A DNA stretch of 64,000 nt from Oncomelania hupensis (lineage: Eukaryota; Mollusca; Gastropoda; Littorinimorpha; Pomatiopsidae): assembly GCA_036898135.1 (NCBI GenBank), contig JBAHVR010000301.1, positions 1 through 64,000 of the forward strand, written 5' to 3'. Position numbers and translations under genes: made by a program. Below the pieces are notes generated by a model. The model saw nothing but the letters and a program-made list of their open reading frames with translations, was not told the origin of the DNA and ran no database searches. This document shows positions 20,704 through 32,000 of the stretch, piece after piece (the first letter of the stretch is position 1; the number at the start of each line of letters is the position of its first letter).

Positions 20704-20720
20704 GACTTACCTTGCACCTG
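20704..20720. repeat. Right target-site duplication of the L1/Tx1-type LINE
   Basis: An exact copy of 14766-14782. On the minus strand this copy keeps the junction CAAG/gtaagtc of lysozyme exon 6. Confidence 0.95.
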
Positions 20721-20861
20721 CCTTTCTATGGTCCAGGTTGGGAACCTAGTCTTCATAGTGTGGATATTGGGGATCACTTTTCGGTGGACCAGCATCTCAA
20801 TGTGACAGCACGATCTGGGTGGACAGTCACTGCACGGAAAGCCTGACGTGTGAAGGTCGCA
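20711..20861 (-). pseudogene. Lysozyme exon 6
   Basis: A 151-bp exon with acceptor ttttctag and donor gtaagt (phase 0 to 1). It encodes CDLHTSGFPCSDCPPRSCCH, followed by a helix ending KTRFPTWTIERQVQ, which matches the KFPTWT-QQLKGG block of goose lysozymes. The Cys cluster suggests extra disulfides typical of molluscan secreted lysozymes. Confidence 0.85.
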
Positions 20862-21354
20862 CTAGAAAAGTTAACAAATGAATAATTATTAGTGCATACA
20901 ACAACTGACTAAAATTTTGTCAGAAGCGGTAAAAGGCAGAAATGTTACAGCGAAGACAAACGTACGAAACAAAACGTAAAACAAGCATGTTTTTGTAGTT
21001 TATCATCTTCATCACGGTTGATAGGCTCTCGTTAACAAAATATAAACATACAATAATAATATATATATATTTTTTAAATCCCTTACATTGACGGTATCGT
21101 CAACCTCACTAACACTATTACCTACTAACTCCATATACAGCATTGCCACCTTCATCCTCATCACCAACATCATCATCACGTCATCCTCACTCTCACCACC
21201 ATCATCATCCTCACTCTCACCACCATCATCATCACCATCATCATCACCATCATCATTATCATCCTCATCATCATTACGACACTCCTTTCCTTCCTCTTCA
21301 TCATAAAACCTGCACTACGCTCGTCACATTCTCCTTATATTGTTCTTAAATATC
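20862..21354. other. Lysozyme intron 5, upstream-coordinate part
   Basis: Non-coding. It contains TCATCA microsatellite runs (21145-21305) whose ORFs are artefacts. Confidence 0.6.
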
Positions 21355-21485
21355 GCTTTATGAGCTCAAGAACTGCTCCAGGCACTTGCCGATACATGAT
21401 CTAACTTTAAGCCACCAGAGGCCCCAACTTGCTGCTTTAGACACATCGTCTAAATGTCCTAGACAAATGAGCACAATCCTGGGTA
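21355..21485 (-). mobile_element. SINE family B fragment in lysozyme intron 5
   Basis: A diverged copy with the shared sequence around tgccgatacatgatctaact and gagcacaatcctggg. It is truncated on both sides. Confidence 0.55.
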
Positions 21486-21522
21486 TCATCATCATTGGGT
21501 CGGGAAGTTTCTCAGTGTTTAC

Positions 21523-21627
21523 CTGCATGATGCCGTAGCCGTTGTAGTCCCACATGCCCAGACCCTCAGCGTTGAGGAAAGCGCCGCCTCCCGTCTCTCT
21601 GCTGGCGATGGCGCCGATCAAAACAAG
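21523..21627 (-). pseudogene. Lysozyme exon 5 carrying the catalytic Glu, acceptor lost
   Basis: It encodes LVLIGAIASRETGGGAFLN and then DYNGYGIMQ before donor gtaaac. The SRE motif contains the general-acid Glu of GH23, and YGIMQ matches the FGLMQVD block. In frame, a TAA lies directly before CTT at 21627, and no AG acceptor exists between that stop and the SRE motif. One base change (tacataa from tacatag) would create one. The residues linking exon 4 to this exon were not found. Confidence 0.85.
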
Positions 21628-22039
21628 TTATGTAGATGTTCACTAGTTTGTCCAGATAACACCGTGTAAACATGCCCGCGCGCGCACGCGCACCTCACAC
21701 ACCCACAAATCATCGCATTGTAAAGTGAAGTCATACTGCAATTGCATACTGCCTTGGTGTTGTAGATGCTTCTACGTTAACGTTCATCTCAATGTCCCGT
21801 GATTAAGAAGAATTTTCACCGTCGCTTCTTGCCATACGTCTATGAGCTTATATATATATCATACGAACGGATATCTACACATCTAGTACAAGCATTAATA
21901 CCGAATTTAAGAAAGGTTTTGACTGGTGTAAACGGCATACAATGTACGTTTGGATTTAGAAGAATGTAATAGTAATCTGGTGCCATATCAAAAATTCATC
22001 TTTCAGTGAAGCGACAGGCCATTTAAAACTAGTGATTAC
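21628..22039. other. Lysozyme intron between exons 4 and 5
   Basis: Searched by eye on the minus strand for the missing lysozyme exon. No stretch with splice sites and matching residues was seen. It contains a CG-rich GCGC run (21677-21693) and AT repeats (21849-21859). Confidence 0.45.
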
Positions 22040-22096
22040 CTCCCTTAGCTTTTCCTGTAGGTTTCAGGTGGTTGATGCCCCCTGCATGGGAACCTC
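22040..22096 (-). pseudogene. Lysozyme exon 4
   Basis: A 57-bp exon between acceptor attttcag and donor gtaatc (phase 1 to 1). It encodes a Gly/Lys-rich connector, GSHAGGINHLKPTGKAKG, between the SH3b and GH23 parts. Its assignment rests on phase and position. Confidence 0.7.
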
Positions 22097-22272
22097 CTGA
22101 AAATAATCATTCGAGCTTTAATATAGCAGTAATTATTCATAACATCGTCGTTGTCGCCGTAGTCTCAACAACGTCTTTATAGTTCTCCTCCTCCTCCTCT
22201 TATAGATCTTCCTCTTCCTCCTCCTCATCATCATTACCTTCGTCGTCGTCGTCGACATATTTATCGTCGTCG

Positions 22273-22315
<43 letters not shown>

Positions 22316-22416
22316 TATCATCACTCACACCCACTACCCCCCCCAACACCCTCCTCCGCCAACATTACAATACTACGTTTATCATTACATGACAACAAGT
22401 TAAGTTGCATGACTAT

Positions 22417-22455
<39 letters not shown>

Positions 22456-22516
22456 TACCATCATCATCATCACCACCATCGTCAATGCCACAACCGACTG
22501 GAGAACTGCAACTGAC
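22097..22516. repeat. Lysozyme intron 3 with CAT and CCT microsatellites
   Basis: CTCCTC runs (22185-22225), CATCAT runs (22270-22320) and a second CAT array (22417-22480). Confidence 0.8.
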
Positions 22517-22571
22517 CGCCACTGGTGGTACAGGTTTGCACGTGCAGCCAGTTGTTAGCAGCCCACACTGC
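22517..22571 (-). pseudogene. Lysozyme exon 3 (end of SH3b domain)
   Basis: A 55-bp exon, acceptor ggtttcag, donor gtcagt (phase 0 to 1). It encodes AVWAANNWLHVQTCTTSGG. NNWLHVQTC matches the last strand of bacterial-type SH3 domains. Confidence 0.82.
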
Positions 22572-22838
22572 CTGAAACCACGCCAGCCAACATGTCATGA
22601 TACTGGAATCTTAAAATAATTCTTCCTGTCATTATACTCAGCTGCAACAGAATTTGTATCCCTGATATCACTTATAAGCAGTCTGTGATAAAAATAAAAA
22701 AAAGTAATATCTATGCTGAATATTAATATTCTGCGTGCCAATTCTTATCGGATGGCTCTGAACGAGCTTGGGGGAGATGCTAACGGCCATTTTTGAGGTT
22801 CAACTCCGCGTCCATGGGATGTAGGCCTACCTACTTAC

Positions 22839-23057
22839 CTGTCCGTTGTAGGTTAGATAGTACCAGGTGTAACCGTCAGCACTCTGGTGCTGGCCGTTGT
22901 AAGGCAGGCATGTGCCAGTGGAGACAGTGGCCACCACGCCGTGACTCGTTCCCGCACCGCTCCGCACGTGCAGCGCTGTCGTCGCGCATGCGCACTGAGC
23001 GGCCTCAGTGCTTCCGGTGAAGCAGACGAGCGCCGCGAGGACGGCAAAGATTACAGC
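22839..23057 (-). pseudogene. Lysozyme exon 2: signal peptide and SH3b domain
   Basis: A 219-bp exon, acceptor tattctag, donor gtaagt, phase 0 at both ends. With the Met of exon 1 it gives a signal peptide (AVIFAVLAALVCFTGS, cleavage likely after STEA). The SH3b domain follows: LHVRSGAGTSHGVVATVSTG, then CLPYNG and YTWYYLTYNGQ. SH3b domains bind peptidoglycan in many bacterial wall hydrolases. The exon is GC-rich relative to its surroundings. Confidence 0.85.
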
Positions 23058-23796
23058 CTAGAATATAAATAAAGCAAAAAGTTCAAGATATCAGTCTATG
23101 ACGGAAAGATACTTAAAAAAACAAACTATATTTTAAATAAAAAACGAATTCGTTTAAAAACAAAAAAAGAAAAAAAAGGAAACGAAATGTTATGTTGCTA
23201 CTGTTGAATGCTATAACCTCTACACAGGCGCGTAGACCCTGATGGAATCACTGGATTCAAATCAACGTGTGTACATATGTAGAGGTTAAACTACATACAT
23301 AGTGCGTAATTATTCGTCACCCATGCGGGCCAAATTTGGGTTCCCTTCGCAGCATAAGCGGACAGGTGAAAATATATTAAGTTATTTATTTCTAAGGTGA
23401 AAACCCATTGATTGATGCAATACCAACTAAAGAGTCAAAGTATATGGGGACTACGTTCCAATCCAAACTAGTTTTACCTTGATTGTTTGAACAAACCTTA
23501 ATCTCAGTGCAACAGAACGCAAGCATTCAATATTCAGTTCTTTCAAAAGTGGAGAAAAAAATCCCAAGGGAACTCAAATTGGGTTCTGTGCCTGTGAGTT
23601 GCAAACCAAACTGGTTTACCTTGATTATGAAACGTACATAGGCTATCTCAAGTCTTAACGAATCCACACTGATTTTAGCTCAAGTTTGGATTACATATCA
23701 AGTCCAAAGACAACTTTCGACGAGTCCGTTCTGGTTTAAGTTTGTTATTGGAACATAGGGTACATAAGCCTATTTCAAGCCCTTAAGGCAACTTAC
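23058..23796. other. Lysozyme intron 1
   Basis: AT-rich and non-coding. The donor gtaagt is at 23791-23796 on the minus strand. Confidence 0.65.
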
Positions 23797-23799
23797 CAT
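23797..23799 (-). CDS. Lysozyme exon 1: start codon at the exon end
   Basis: The sequence acaaacATG/gtaagt on the minus strand puts the initiator codon as the last three bases of exon 1, in phase with exon 2. The 5' UTR extends to higher coordinates; its transcription start is not determined. Confidence 0.75.
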
Positions 23800-23980
23800 G
23801 TTTGTGGTCCAAAGTTAAATAGTTCTGGTCCCGCCGTGCTAAAGCATTATACTGCAGCTTATCTCGGTTGACAATGACTGTGACCGACATTATGATTTTT
23901 TAAAATAAAAGAAAATGCATGCATTTCCGCCATTGTATTGACTTTCTTTTTCTTTTTCATTTATTTTTTTTTTAAAGTAT

Positions 23981-24392
23981 CCTATCTTATCCAATCCCGA
24001 AACTCGGATGTCGTAGGGGCACCACAGATGATCGTTTAACCAGCATACTCCATCTTTCTCTGTCCTCAGAAACCCTGATGGCTTCGCTCAGTGTCAAACC
24101 AGTCCATTCTCGATTGTTGTCCTCCCACCTCTTTTTCCGTCTCCCTCTTCTTCTACCTCCTTGCACAGTGCCTTGTAGGATGGTCTTTGCAAGGCCTGAT
24201 TATCTGATGATATGGCCATACCATCGGAGTTTCCGTTTCTTCACCACTGTTAGCAGGTCATCGTGTTGTCCAATGGCTTGTGTGATGGTCTGTCGGACTT
24301 CGTCGTTGCTGATGTGCTGGGTATAGGAAATCCCCAGAAGTCTTCTGTAGCACCTCATCTCCATGCTTTGTATTTTTCGTTGTAGATTTGCT
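23981..24392 (-). pseudogene. RTE LINE 3' fragment
   Basis: Starts with the reversed tail (tatcctatcttatccaatc) and continues through the C-terminal coding region to the QRKIQSME-like segment. It faces a plus-strand copy at 24668, making a head-to-head inverted pair. Confidence 0.85.
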
Positions 24393-24606
24393 TCAGAACC
24401 AGTGGTGCAACTTAGCGCTAAAGTTCAAACTACACTCATATCATTTTGTTATAATTATATGGAATGATCGCTGCATGATTTACATTCGTGTGTTAGTGTG
24501 TGTATGCAGGTGTGCGTGTGTGTGTGTTTGTGTGTAGTTGATTTTTTCACTCCGATTCATCTTGCCCACACCCTCCATTGAAATGGTGTTGTGGTAGGGT
24601 ATAGGT

Positions 24607-25345
24607 TCTCAACTTCTTCTCGGAGAATTGGGAGGATTTCTTCTTCTTCTCTGTTCTCAGAATCAGCAACACCAATAGCATCAACACGGACATCAAAGTC
24701 CAAGGCCAATCCCTCAACACAGTGCATAGCTTCAAATATTTAGGAGCCATTGTATCAGACAATAGGTCCCGACAGGAAGTCCTTTCCAGGATCGCACAAA
24801 CAACTGCTGCCCTGGCGAGGTTGAAGCCAATTTGGAAGGACAGGACCATCAGCCTATATTCCAATGTAAGACTGCTGCGTTCCCTTGTCATCTCCATCTT
24901 CCTATACGCTTGCGAAACATGGACCCTCACAGCAGATCTACAACGAAGAATACAAAGCGTGGAGATGAGGTGCTACAGAAGACTTCTGGGCATTTCTTAT
25001 CCACAGCACATCACCAACGACGAAGTCCGACAGACCATCACACAAGCCATTGCACAACACGATGACCTGCTCACAGTGGTGAAAAAACGGAAACTCCGAT
25101 GGTATGGCCACGTCACCAAATCATTAGGTCTTGCAAAGACCATCCTGCAAGGCACAGTGCAAGGAGGTAGAAGAAGAGGAAGACCGAAAAAGAGGTGAGA
25201 GGACAACATTCGAGAATGGACTGGTTTGACACTGTGTGAAGCCATCAGGGTTTCTGAGGACAGAGAAAGATGGAGTACGCTGGGTTAAACGATCATCTGT
25301 GGTGCCCCTACTACCTCCGAGTTACGGGATAGGATAGTATAGGAT
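24607..25345 (+). pseudogene. RTE LINE 3' fragment with inverted 5' segment
   Basis: 24668-25345 encodes the plus-strand C-terminal region (HSFKYLGAIVSDN through GGRRRGRPKKR), ending in the gttacgggatagg tail. The 57 bp before it (24607-24663) belong to the same family in opposite orientation, matching the segment at 31147-31199. This is the 5'-inversion pattern. Confidence 0.8.
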
Positions 25346-25813
25346 AGGATATGGGTTCTCAGAGAGTGAGAGGGAGAGACAGACTGACTTACAAAGTGAG
25401 AGAGGCAGATAGGAAGAGGACACAAAGAGAAAGAGAGATAGAGAAAACATAACAGAATTAAAAAGAAAGAAAGAACACAGAAAGGACAAAAAAGATCCAT
25501 AAAAAAACAACAAATTATGAACTTGGAAATAAGGAAACTTATATATATTTTTATTCCGAATATAACATTTAATATCAAACTTAAGCCAGTCCAAAATTGT
25601 GTGCGTCCATTGATGTTAACAGAAGATAGTAGGCTACCATTAATAATGATTCGTAGGAAACAAAGATTTTCTCCGGGTTAGGAGGTTGCAGAAGAAATCC
25701 CCTGTAAAATGTGTACATTCCAGTAATAAAATTCTACAATTCCAGTAAACATCCTAACATTGTCCAACAATGGTGTAAAAGAATACCTGGGGTGAGAGAA
25801 TAATTAAACCTGC
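25346..25813. other. Downstream flank of the MAM-ZP gene
   Basis: GA-rich low-complexity sequence (25365-25520), then AT-rich sequence; presumably the 3' UTR and flank of the minus-strand gene. No other gene was seen. Confidence 0.5.
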
Positions 25814-26032
25814 TCAATGAAATACGAAACTGACGTCCATTATATTCCCTTCATGCACTTCGCTGTTCGCAGTGAAAGAGTGATCGCTCCTGAACACAAC
25901 ATGGCCATGACCGCGGTGGGCTCGTTGTGCAGTACTATTGTCGGGTCCTATACTATTTCCATTGCTGAAAACATCTCTGAAAAGTCTATCCGTCATCGCT
26001 GATCGCTTTTTTCTGCGCAAACAAGTTGGCCG
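25814..26032 (-). CDS. MAM-ZP gene, terminal exon with furin site and stop
   Basis: Acceptor ttccccacag, 219 bp, phase 0. It opens RPTCLRRKKRSAMTDRLF: a last ZP Cys followed by a dibasic/tetrabasic RRKKR cleavage site. The tail is polar (SNGNSIGPDNSTAQ, RGHGHVVFRSD, ending SFVFH) and has no hydrophobic anchor. Stop TGA at 25814-25816. Confidence 0.82.
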   Translation of the reverse strand, partial: RPTCLRRKKRSAMTDRLFRDVFSNGNSIGPDNSTAQRAHRGHGHVVFRSDHSFTANSEVHEGNIMDVSFVFH

Positions 26033-26059
26033 CTGTGGGGAAGAAAAAAAAAACAATTC

Positions 26060-26096
<37 letters not shown>

Positions 26097-29000
26097 AGCA
26101 TGCGTACACAAACTCTGTTCGCATTTTATCCAATGCAACCCAAGGTCTGTGTGTTTAGCAATTAAAACACAGGTCCAAATGGAATTCAACAAAAATGATT
26201 TGCTCTTTATTTCTTACTTTATTGTACTTACATAGCGCTTTACCAGCACAAGAGCTGCTCAAGGCGCTGGCCGAAGCAGGATCTAACTCAAGCCGTGCGA
26301 GGCGCCAACGGGGTTTGCTTTAAGGCGCATCGTAAAACGCCCCACAGGGATAAGTAATATGAATAAACAATAATGACCTTCGTCACATAGCAATACGAAG
26401 TGGAATGGCATTGAGAAAAAAAAAACAGTAGCGGCGTTGCAGACACGCACACTGTACACTTTAACTGAAAGTGTGATGGCGTGGCAACGAGGTTCTTTTC
26501 CGTAAATGAATAAATAAATAACTACAACTTTACCACATAGCAGGAGAAGTCCGTGGCAGAATTGCAGAGACTCACAGTACACTTCAGTTCAAAGTTCAAG
26601 GGCATGGCGGCAGCTTTGAACACTCGAATGAACAACAGCTCAGACCCTTGTTGTTTGCTGTCCATCATCAGTACTCCCAATGGACTGATGGCGCACCTAA
26701 ACAAAACGGCAGCTGTTTCAGTGAGTCCTGATGCCATTTTTGCCCCGAACTTCTGCACTAGACAGAGTGATCATAGAAGGGGTTTATTATATCCACAGTA
26801 TTGCTGTGAAAGCTCTCCGATAAGCGCATTAAAAATTGTGTCTGCAGATTCTTTATGGCCCTCGTTGACGTCTGAGGAAAATCCCCCTAAAAACGTCCCA
26901 GCGCGCTGAACATCATGATTATGCACTTTAGTATGCTCAGTCCCGTGCTGACTTACCCATTACTGACGGCAGTGAAGTACTGTCCTCGGTAGTTTCGTAG
27001 CAAACATTGTTGCAGCTTCACCTCTGTGAAACCACCTGTCACAAGCATAAAGAAACCATAATAAAAATAAAATGAAAAAATGAAAAAAAGCCACCCACAA
27101 ACAAAATAATAAACTAATAAAGTATCAAACATAAACATCAAGGAATTTGTGTTTATGCAATGACTATTACCCACTCAAAGCACCATTTTATAATATTTTT
27201 TTTAACCAGGGAAGCTCTCTGCCTGTTGGATTTTTAAATCATCAAATAGGCCTATTGCTTTTATTTCGACAAAAAAAGAGAACACAAAACAAAGGAAAAA
27301 TCTAATTTGCACAGACAATGGACGCGACAAACCAACCGATAACATACAGAGCCCGCGCAAATGAAGTACATTAATACCATTTTGAAATAAAGTTCAAAAA
27401 CGTGCTTAGCAAAGAATTAACCACAGCTACATTGACCTGTCCGCTAGTGGGCGTTCCGGGGTTTTATGTATAAATATATTTTATCCCCACTTTCTGGAAA
27501 TGTAGTACTTCAAATTCCTACTGCGGCTGTGTTTCTCTTTTTCTATTCTTTCTCATTCCTACTCTGTTCTATCAATCTACTATACTATCTTCTACTTCGC
27601 TGTCTGCCAAAAGGTCCCTAGGGATTCCTATGATATTATTATTTAGCAATGTATGCATTTTATATGTATGTGTTTTGTTGATTTTTTATAATAATGTACG
27701 TTTGTATTCTATTTTGTTTTTGTAAACCAGGGATCGATAAATTAGAGAATAGCCTCAGCGTCCCCTGCGTGGGATGCCTTTATTGTACAGTGACCGGCTG
27801 GTGGAGTGCCTTCAGTGTTACCACTGGGGCTGTTTCAGCAGATTTTTAATGCGTATTAGGGGGACAGTCCTCTTTCAGCTAAGTTGTGGTCTTGATTTTG
27901 TGGTCCTGATTCGGCTCTTTTTTGCGAGAAATACCTACAGCACCAACAACATCTATATCATGTGTTTGTAGACCTTAAGAAAGCCTTTGACCGAGTCTGG
28001 CATGCAGCTCTGTGGGCAACCATGAGAGGGTACAACATCAGCCCTAAAATTACTGAAGTCATTAAAAGCCTGTATGACAAGTCTACCAGTGCAGTCCTCC
28101 ACAACAGCGCCATCGGCAACTGGTTCAGAGCAACAATCGGTGTGCGTCAAGGATGACTACTCTCTCCAACACTCTTTAACAGCTTCCTCGAGCGCATCAT
28201 GTCATATGCGCTTGCAGATCACGAAGGCACAGTCATCATAGGGAGTAGAGCAATCTCCAACCTCCGTTTTGCGGAGGACATTGAAAGATTGGCTGGAGAG
28301 GAACAAGAACTAGAACAGCTGGTACAGAGGCTTGACACCACTTCCTGAGACTATGGGATGGAAATAAGTGCAGAGAAGACCATAATGATGACCAACAACA
28401 CCAAAGACATCAACATGGGCATCAACGTCCAAGGCCAATCCTTCAACACAGCGCATAGCTTCAAATATTTAGGAGACATTGTATCAAACAATGGGTCCCG
28501 ACAGGAAGTCCTCTCCAGGATCGCACAAACAACTGTTGCCCTGAAAAGGTTGAAGCCCATTTGGAAAGACAGGAGCATCAGTCTACAATCCAAGGTAAGG
28601 CTGCTGCGCTCCCTTGTCATCTCATATACGCTTGCGAAACATAAACCCTCACAGCCGATCTACAAAGAAGAATACAAAGCATGAAGATGAGGTGGTACTG
28701 AAGACTTCTGGAAATTTCCTATACCCAGCATATCACCAACGACAAAGTCCTACAGACCATCAAACAAGCCATTGGACGGCAACATGACCTGCTCACAGTG
28801 GTGAAGAAACGGAAATTCCGATGGTATGGCCACGCCACCAGAGCATCAGGCCTTGCAAAAACCATCCCGTAAGACACAGTGCAAGGAGGCAGAAAAAGAG
28901 GGAGACAGAAAAAGAGGTGAGAGGACAACATTCGAGAATGGACTGGTTTGACACTGAACGAAGCCATGAGGGTTGCTGAGAACAGAGAAAGATGGATTAC

Positions 29001-32000
29001 ACCGGTTAAACGATCATCTGTGATGCCCCAATGACCTTTGAGTTACGGGATAGGATAGGATAGGATAGCTAGATTCAGCTTTTTGCAGTCCGCTAGACCT
29101 ATAAGCAATGAATAACTAACTAACTAGCTGCCTTGACCTTTGCGATAACGCAACTGTGAGGGAGCCCTGCCACTAAACCTGGTAATGTTCCTAAGAAGTT
29201 TGGGCCCCAATCTGTTTAGTGGCTCTAGAGATATGGTGTACCACGGACCGACAGACCGACATTGTGCTCGTCCCAAAACAAAAATATATTCTCAGTTGAG
29301 GAGAGAATAAGGAAGAAGAAGAAGAGGAAAAGGAACAACAACAGCAAAGAGGACGAGGAGGGAAAGGGCGACAACGCATAAACATTATATATATATATAC
29401 CTGTGTTCGGTACGTTGAGTTGGAACAACACCTGCACGAAATTGAAGGGATACCAACTTCCGGCATTCTTGAACAGGCGACTTTGTCCTATCTTTGTAGC
29501 CGTCATGGTGATCCGCGGTCTGTTGGTGACCAATCAATTAACCAACACTTACAAGTTAGTCAATCGACATCATCCTATCCTATCCTATCCTGTCCCGTAA
29601 CCCGGAGGTCGTAGGGGCACCACAGATGATCGTTTAACCAGCATACTCCATCTTTCTCTGTCCTCAGCAACCCTGATGGCTTCGCTCAGTATCAAATCAG
29701 ACCATTCTCGAATGTTGGCCTCCCACCTCTTTTTCGATCTCCCTCTTCTTCTACCTCCTTGCACTGTGCCTTGCAGAATAGTCTTTGCAAGGCCTGATGA
29801 TCTGGTGACGTGGCCATACCATCGGAGTTTCCGTTTCTTCACCACTGTGAGCAGGTCATGTTGCCGTCCAATGGCTTGTGTGATTTTCTGTCGGACTTCG
29901 TCGTTGGTGATGTGTTGGGTAAAGGAAATGCCCAGAAATCTTCTGTAGCACTTCATCTCCATGCTTTGTAGTCTTCGTTGGAGATCTGCTGTCAGGGTCC
30001 ATGCTTCGCAAGCATATAGGAAGATGGAGATGACAAGGGAGCGCATCAGTCTTACTTTGGAATGTAGACTGATGGTCCTGTCTTTCCAAATGGGCTTCAA
30101 CCTTGCCAGGGCAGCAGTTGTTTGTGCGATCCTGGAGAGGACTTCCTGTCGGGACCCATTGTCTGATACAATGGCTCCTAAATATTTGAAGCTATGCACT
30201 GTGCTGAGGGATTGGCCTTGGACTTTGATGTCCGTGTTGATGCCATTGGTGTTGTTGGTCATCATTTTGGTCTTCTCTGCACCTATTTCCATTCCATAAG
30301 CTCTGGAGGTGGTGTCTGTACCAGCTGTTCAAGTTCTTGTTCCTCTCCAGCCAATCCATCAATGTCATCCGCAAAACGAAGATTGGAGTTTGCTCTACCC
30401 CCTATGCTGACTATGCCTTCATGATCAGCAAGAGCATCTGACATGATGCGCTGTAGGAAGATGTTGAAGAGTGTTGGAGAGATTAGGCATCCTTGACGCA
30501 CACCGGTTGTTGTTCTGAACCAGTTCCCGATGGCGCTGTTGTGGAGGACTGCAATGGTAGCCTTGTCATACAGGCTTTTGATCACTTCAATAATTTTAGG
30601 GCTGATGTTGTATACTTTCATTGTTGCCCACAGAGCTGCATGCCAGACTCGGTCAATCGCCTTTTTGAAGTCTATGAACACATGATATAGATGTTGTTGG
30701 TATTTCTCACAGGTTATTCTGAGGTTGAAAATCTGTTCAGTGGTACTTCGCCCTGCCCTGAATCCTGCTTGTTCTTCAGTTATGCGGTCCTGATTTGGCT
30801 CGGAAGAGTCCGCTGGACCTAAAGCAACAATAAATCAATCAATCAATCTTCAGTTATGATTTGTTCAGCTTGGGGTTTCAACCTGTTGAGTATTATTTTC
30901 AGGAGGACCTTGCTAGGATGGCTGATGAGGCTGATGGTGCGGTAATTTTCACACTCCTGAAGGTTACCTTTTTGGGGAAGAGTGGTGACAAGCGACTTGG
31001 TCCATGGTATAGGCCACTCCCCACTCTGCCAGATTTTGTTACAGATAATGGTGAGGGCATCAATCATCGCTTCTCCTGCTTGTAGCAGTCCCGCGGGTAT
31101 GTTGTCCACTCCCGCTGACTTCCCTTTCTTTAGCGATTGCACTGCTGCTTCAACTTCTTCCCGGAGAATTGGGAGGATTTCTTCTTCTTCTCTGTTCTCG
31201 GTACATGCTAGAACTGATGGGTCTCCATTTGGTGTATGGTTGTAAATGTCAAAACAGTACTCTGTCCATCTGTCCAAGACTTCTTGTTCTTCTGTAAGGT
31301 TTATGCCAGACTTGCTTTGGATCGTGGAGACCTTGGGCTGATTGACACTTGTCAGCCGCTTCACAGTCTGGTAGGCCTTCTTGCTGTTGTTCTTGTTCAG
31401 ACTGTTCTCTATTTCCTGGCATTGACCTTCTATCCAGTTCTCCTTTGCTGTGCGCATGCCTTTTCGGATGTCATTGTTGATTTTTCGGTAGACATCAGCT
31501 CCCTGTGAGGTATTCTTTTTCCTTTTTATCTCTCTTCGTTTATCGCACAGATCCAAAAGTTCAGGTGTGATCCACGGCTTCTTCTTTGGTCAGTGCTTTC
31601 CAAATATCTCAGTGGCGGCATCTATCACAGCTGAGTTGAAGGTGGTGGTCATGGTGTTGACATCTACTTCACCAGCCCCCAAAATGAGCATTGGGGAAAA
31701 TTTCTCCAAATGTGGCCTGAAATAGTTCTGCCACCTTCCGGGTCTTGCAGTTTGTCCAGGTCGATTTTCAGTCTAGTGCACTTTGCTGTATTTACTCTCT
31801 TCAAGTTGAGCCGGAAAAACATCATCACGAGATCGTGGTCACTTCCGATGTCTGTTCCTGGAAAAGTGCGTGTCCTGCCAATGTTGATGCTTGATCTGAA
31901 ACGTTTCTGGACCATGATGTAGTCTATTTGGTTGTGATGCTCCCCGCCGGGACTGTGCCATGTCCATCGTCTGGAGTTTTTGTGGAGACCAAGCGTGTTT

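Larger units (their letters stand above)
14036..23799 (-). pseudogene. Goose-type (GH23) lysozyme gene with N-terminal SH3b domain, disrupted
   Basis: A seven-exon minus-strand gene assembled from splice signals and family motifs. Exon 1 ends in the start codon. Exons 2-3 encode a signal peptide and an SH3b domain. Exons 5-7 encode GH23 lysozyme blocks, including the SRE motif with the catalytic Glu and the C-terminal HDYSNDV motif. Known members of the family hydrolyse bacterial peptidoglycan outside the cell. Three lesions are visible: exon 5 lacks an acceptor and the segment linking it to exon 4 is missing; a hairpin element splits exon 7 with frameshift and stops; and a 5.9-kb LINE fills intron 6. 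I read it as a pseudogene, or as a damaged allele whose intact form may exist elsewhere. Confidence 0.8.
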
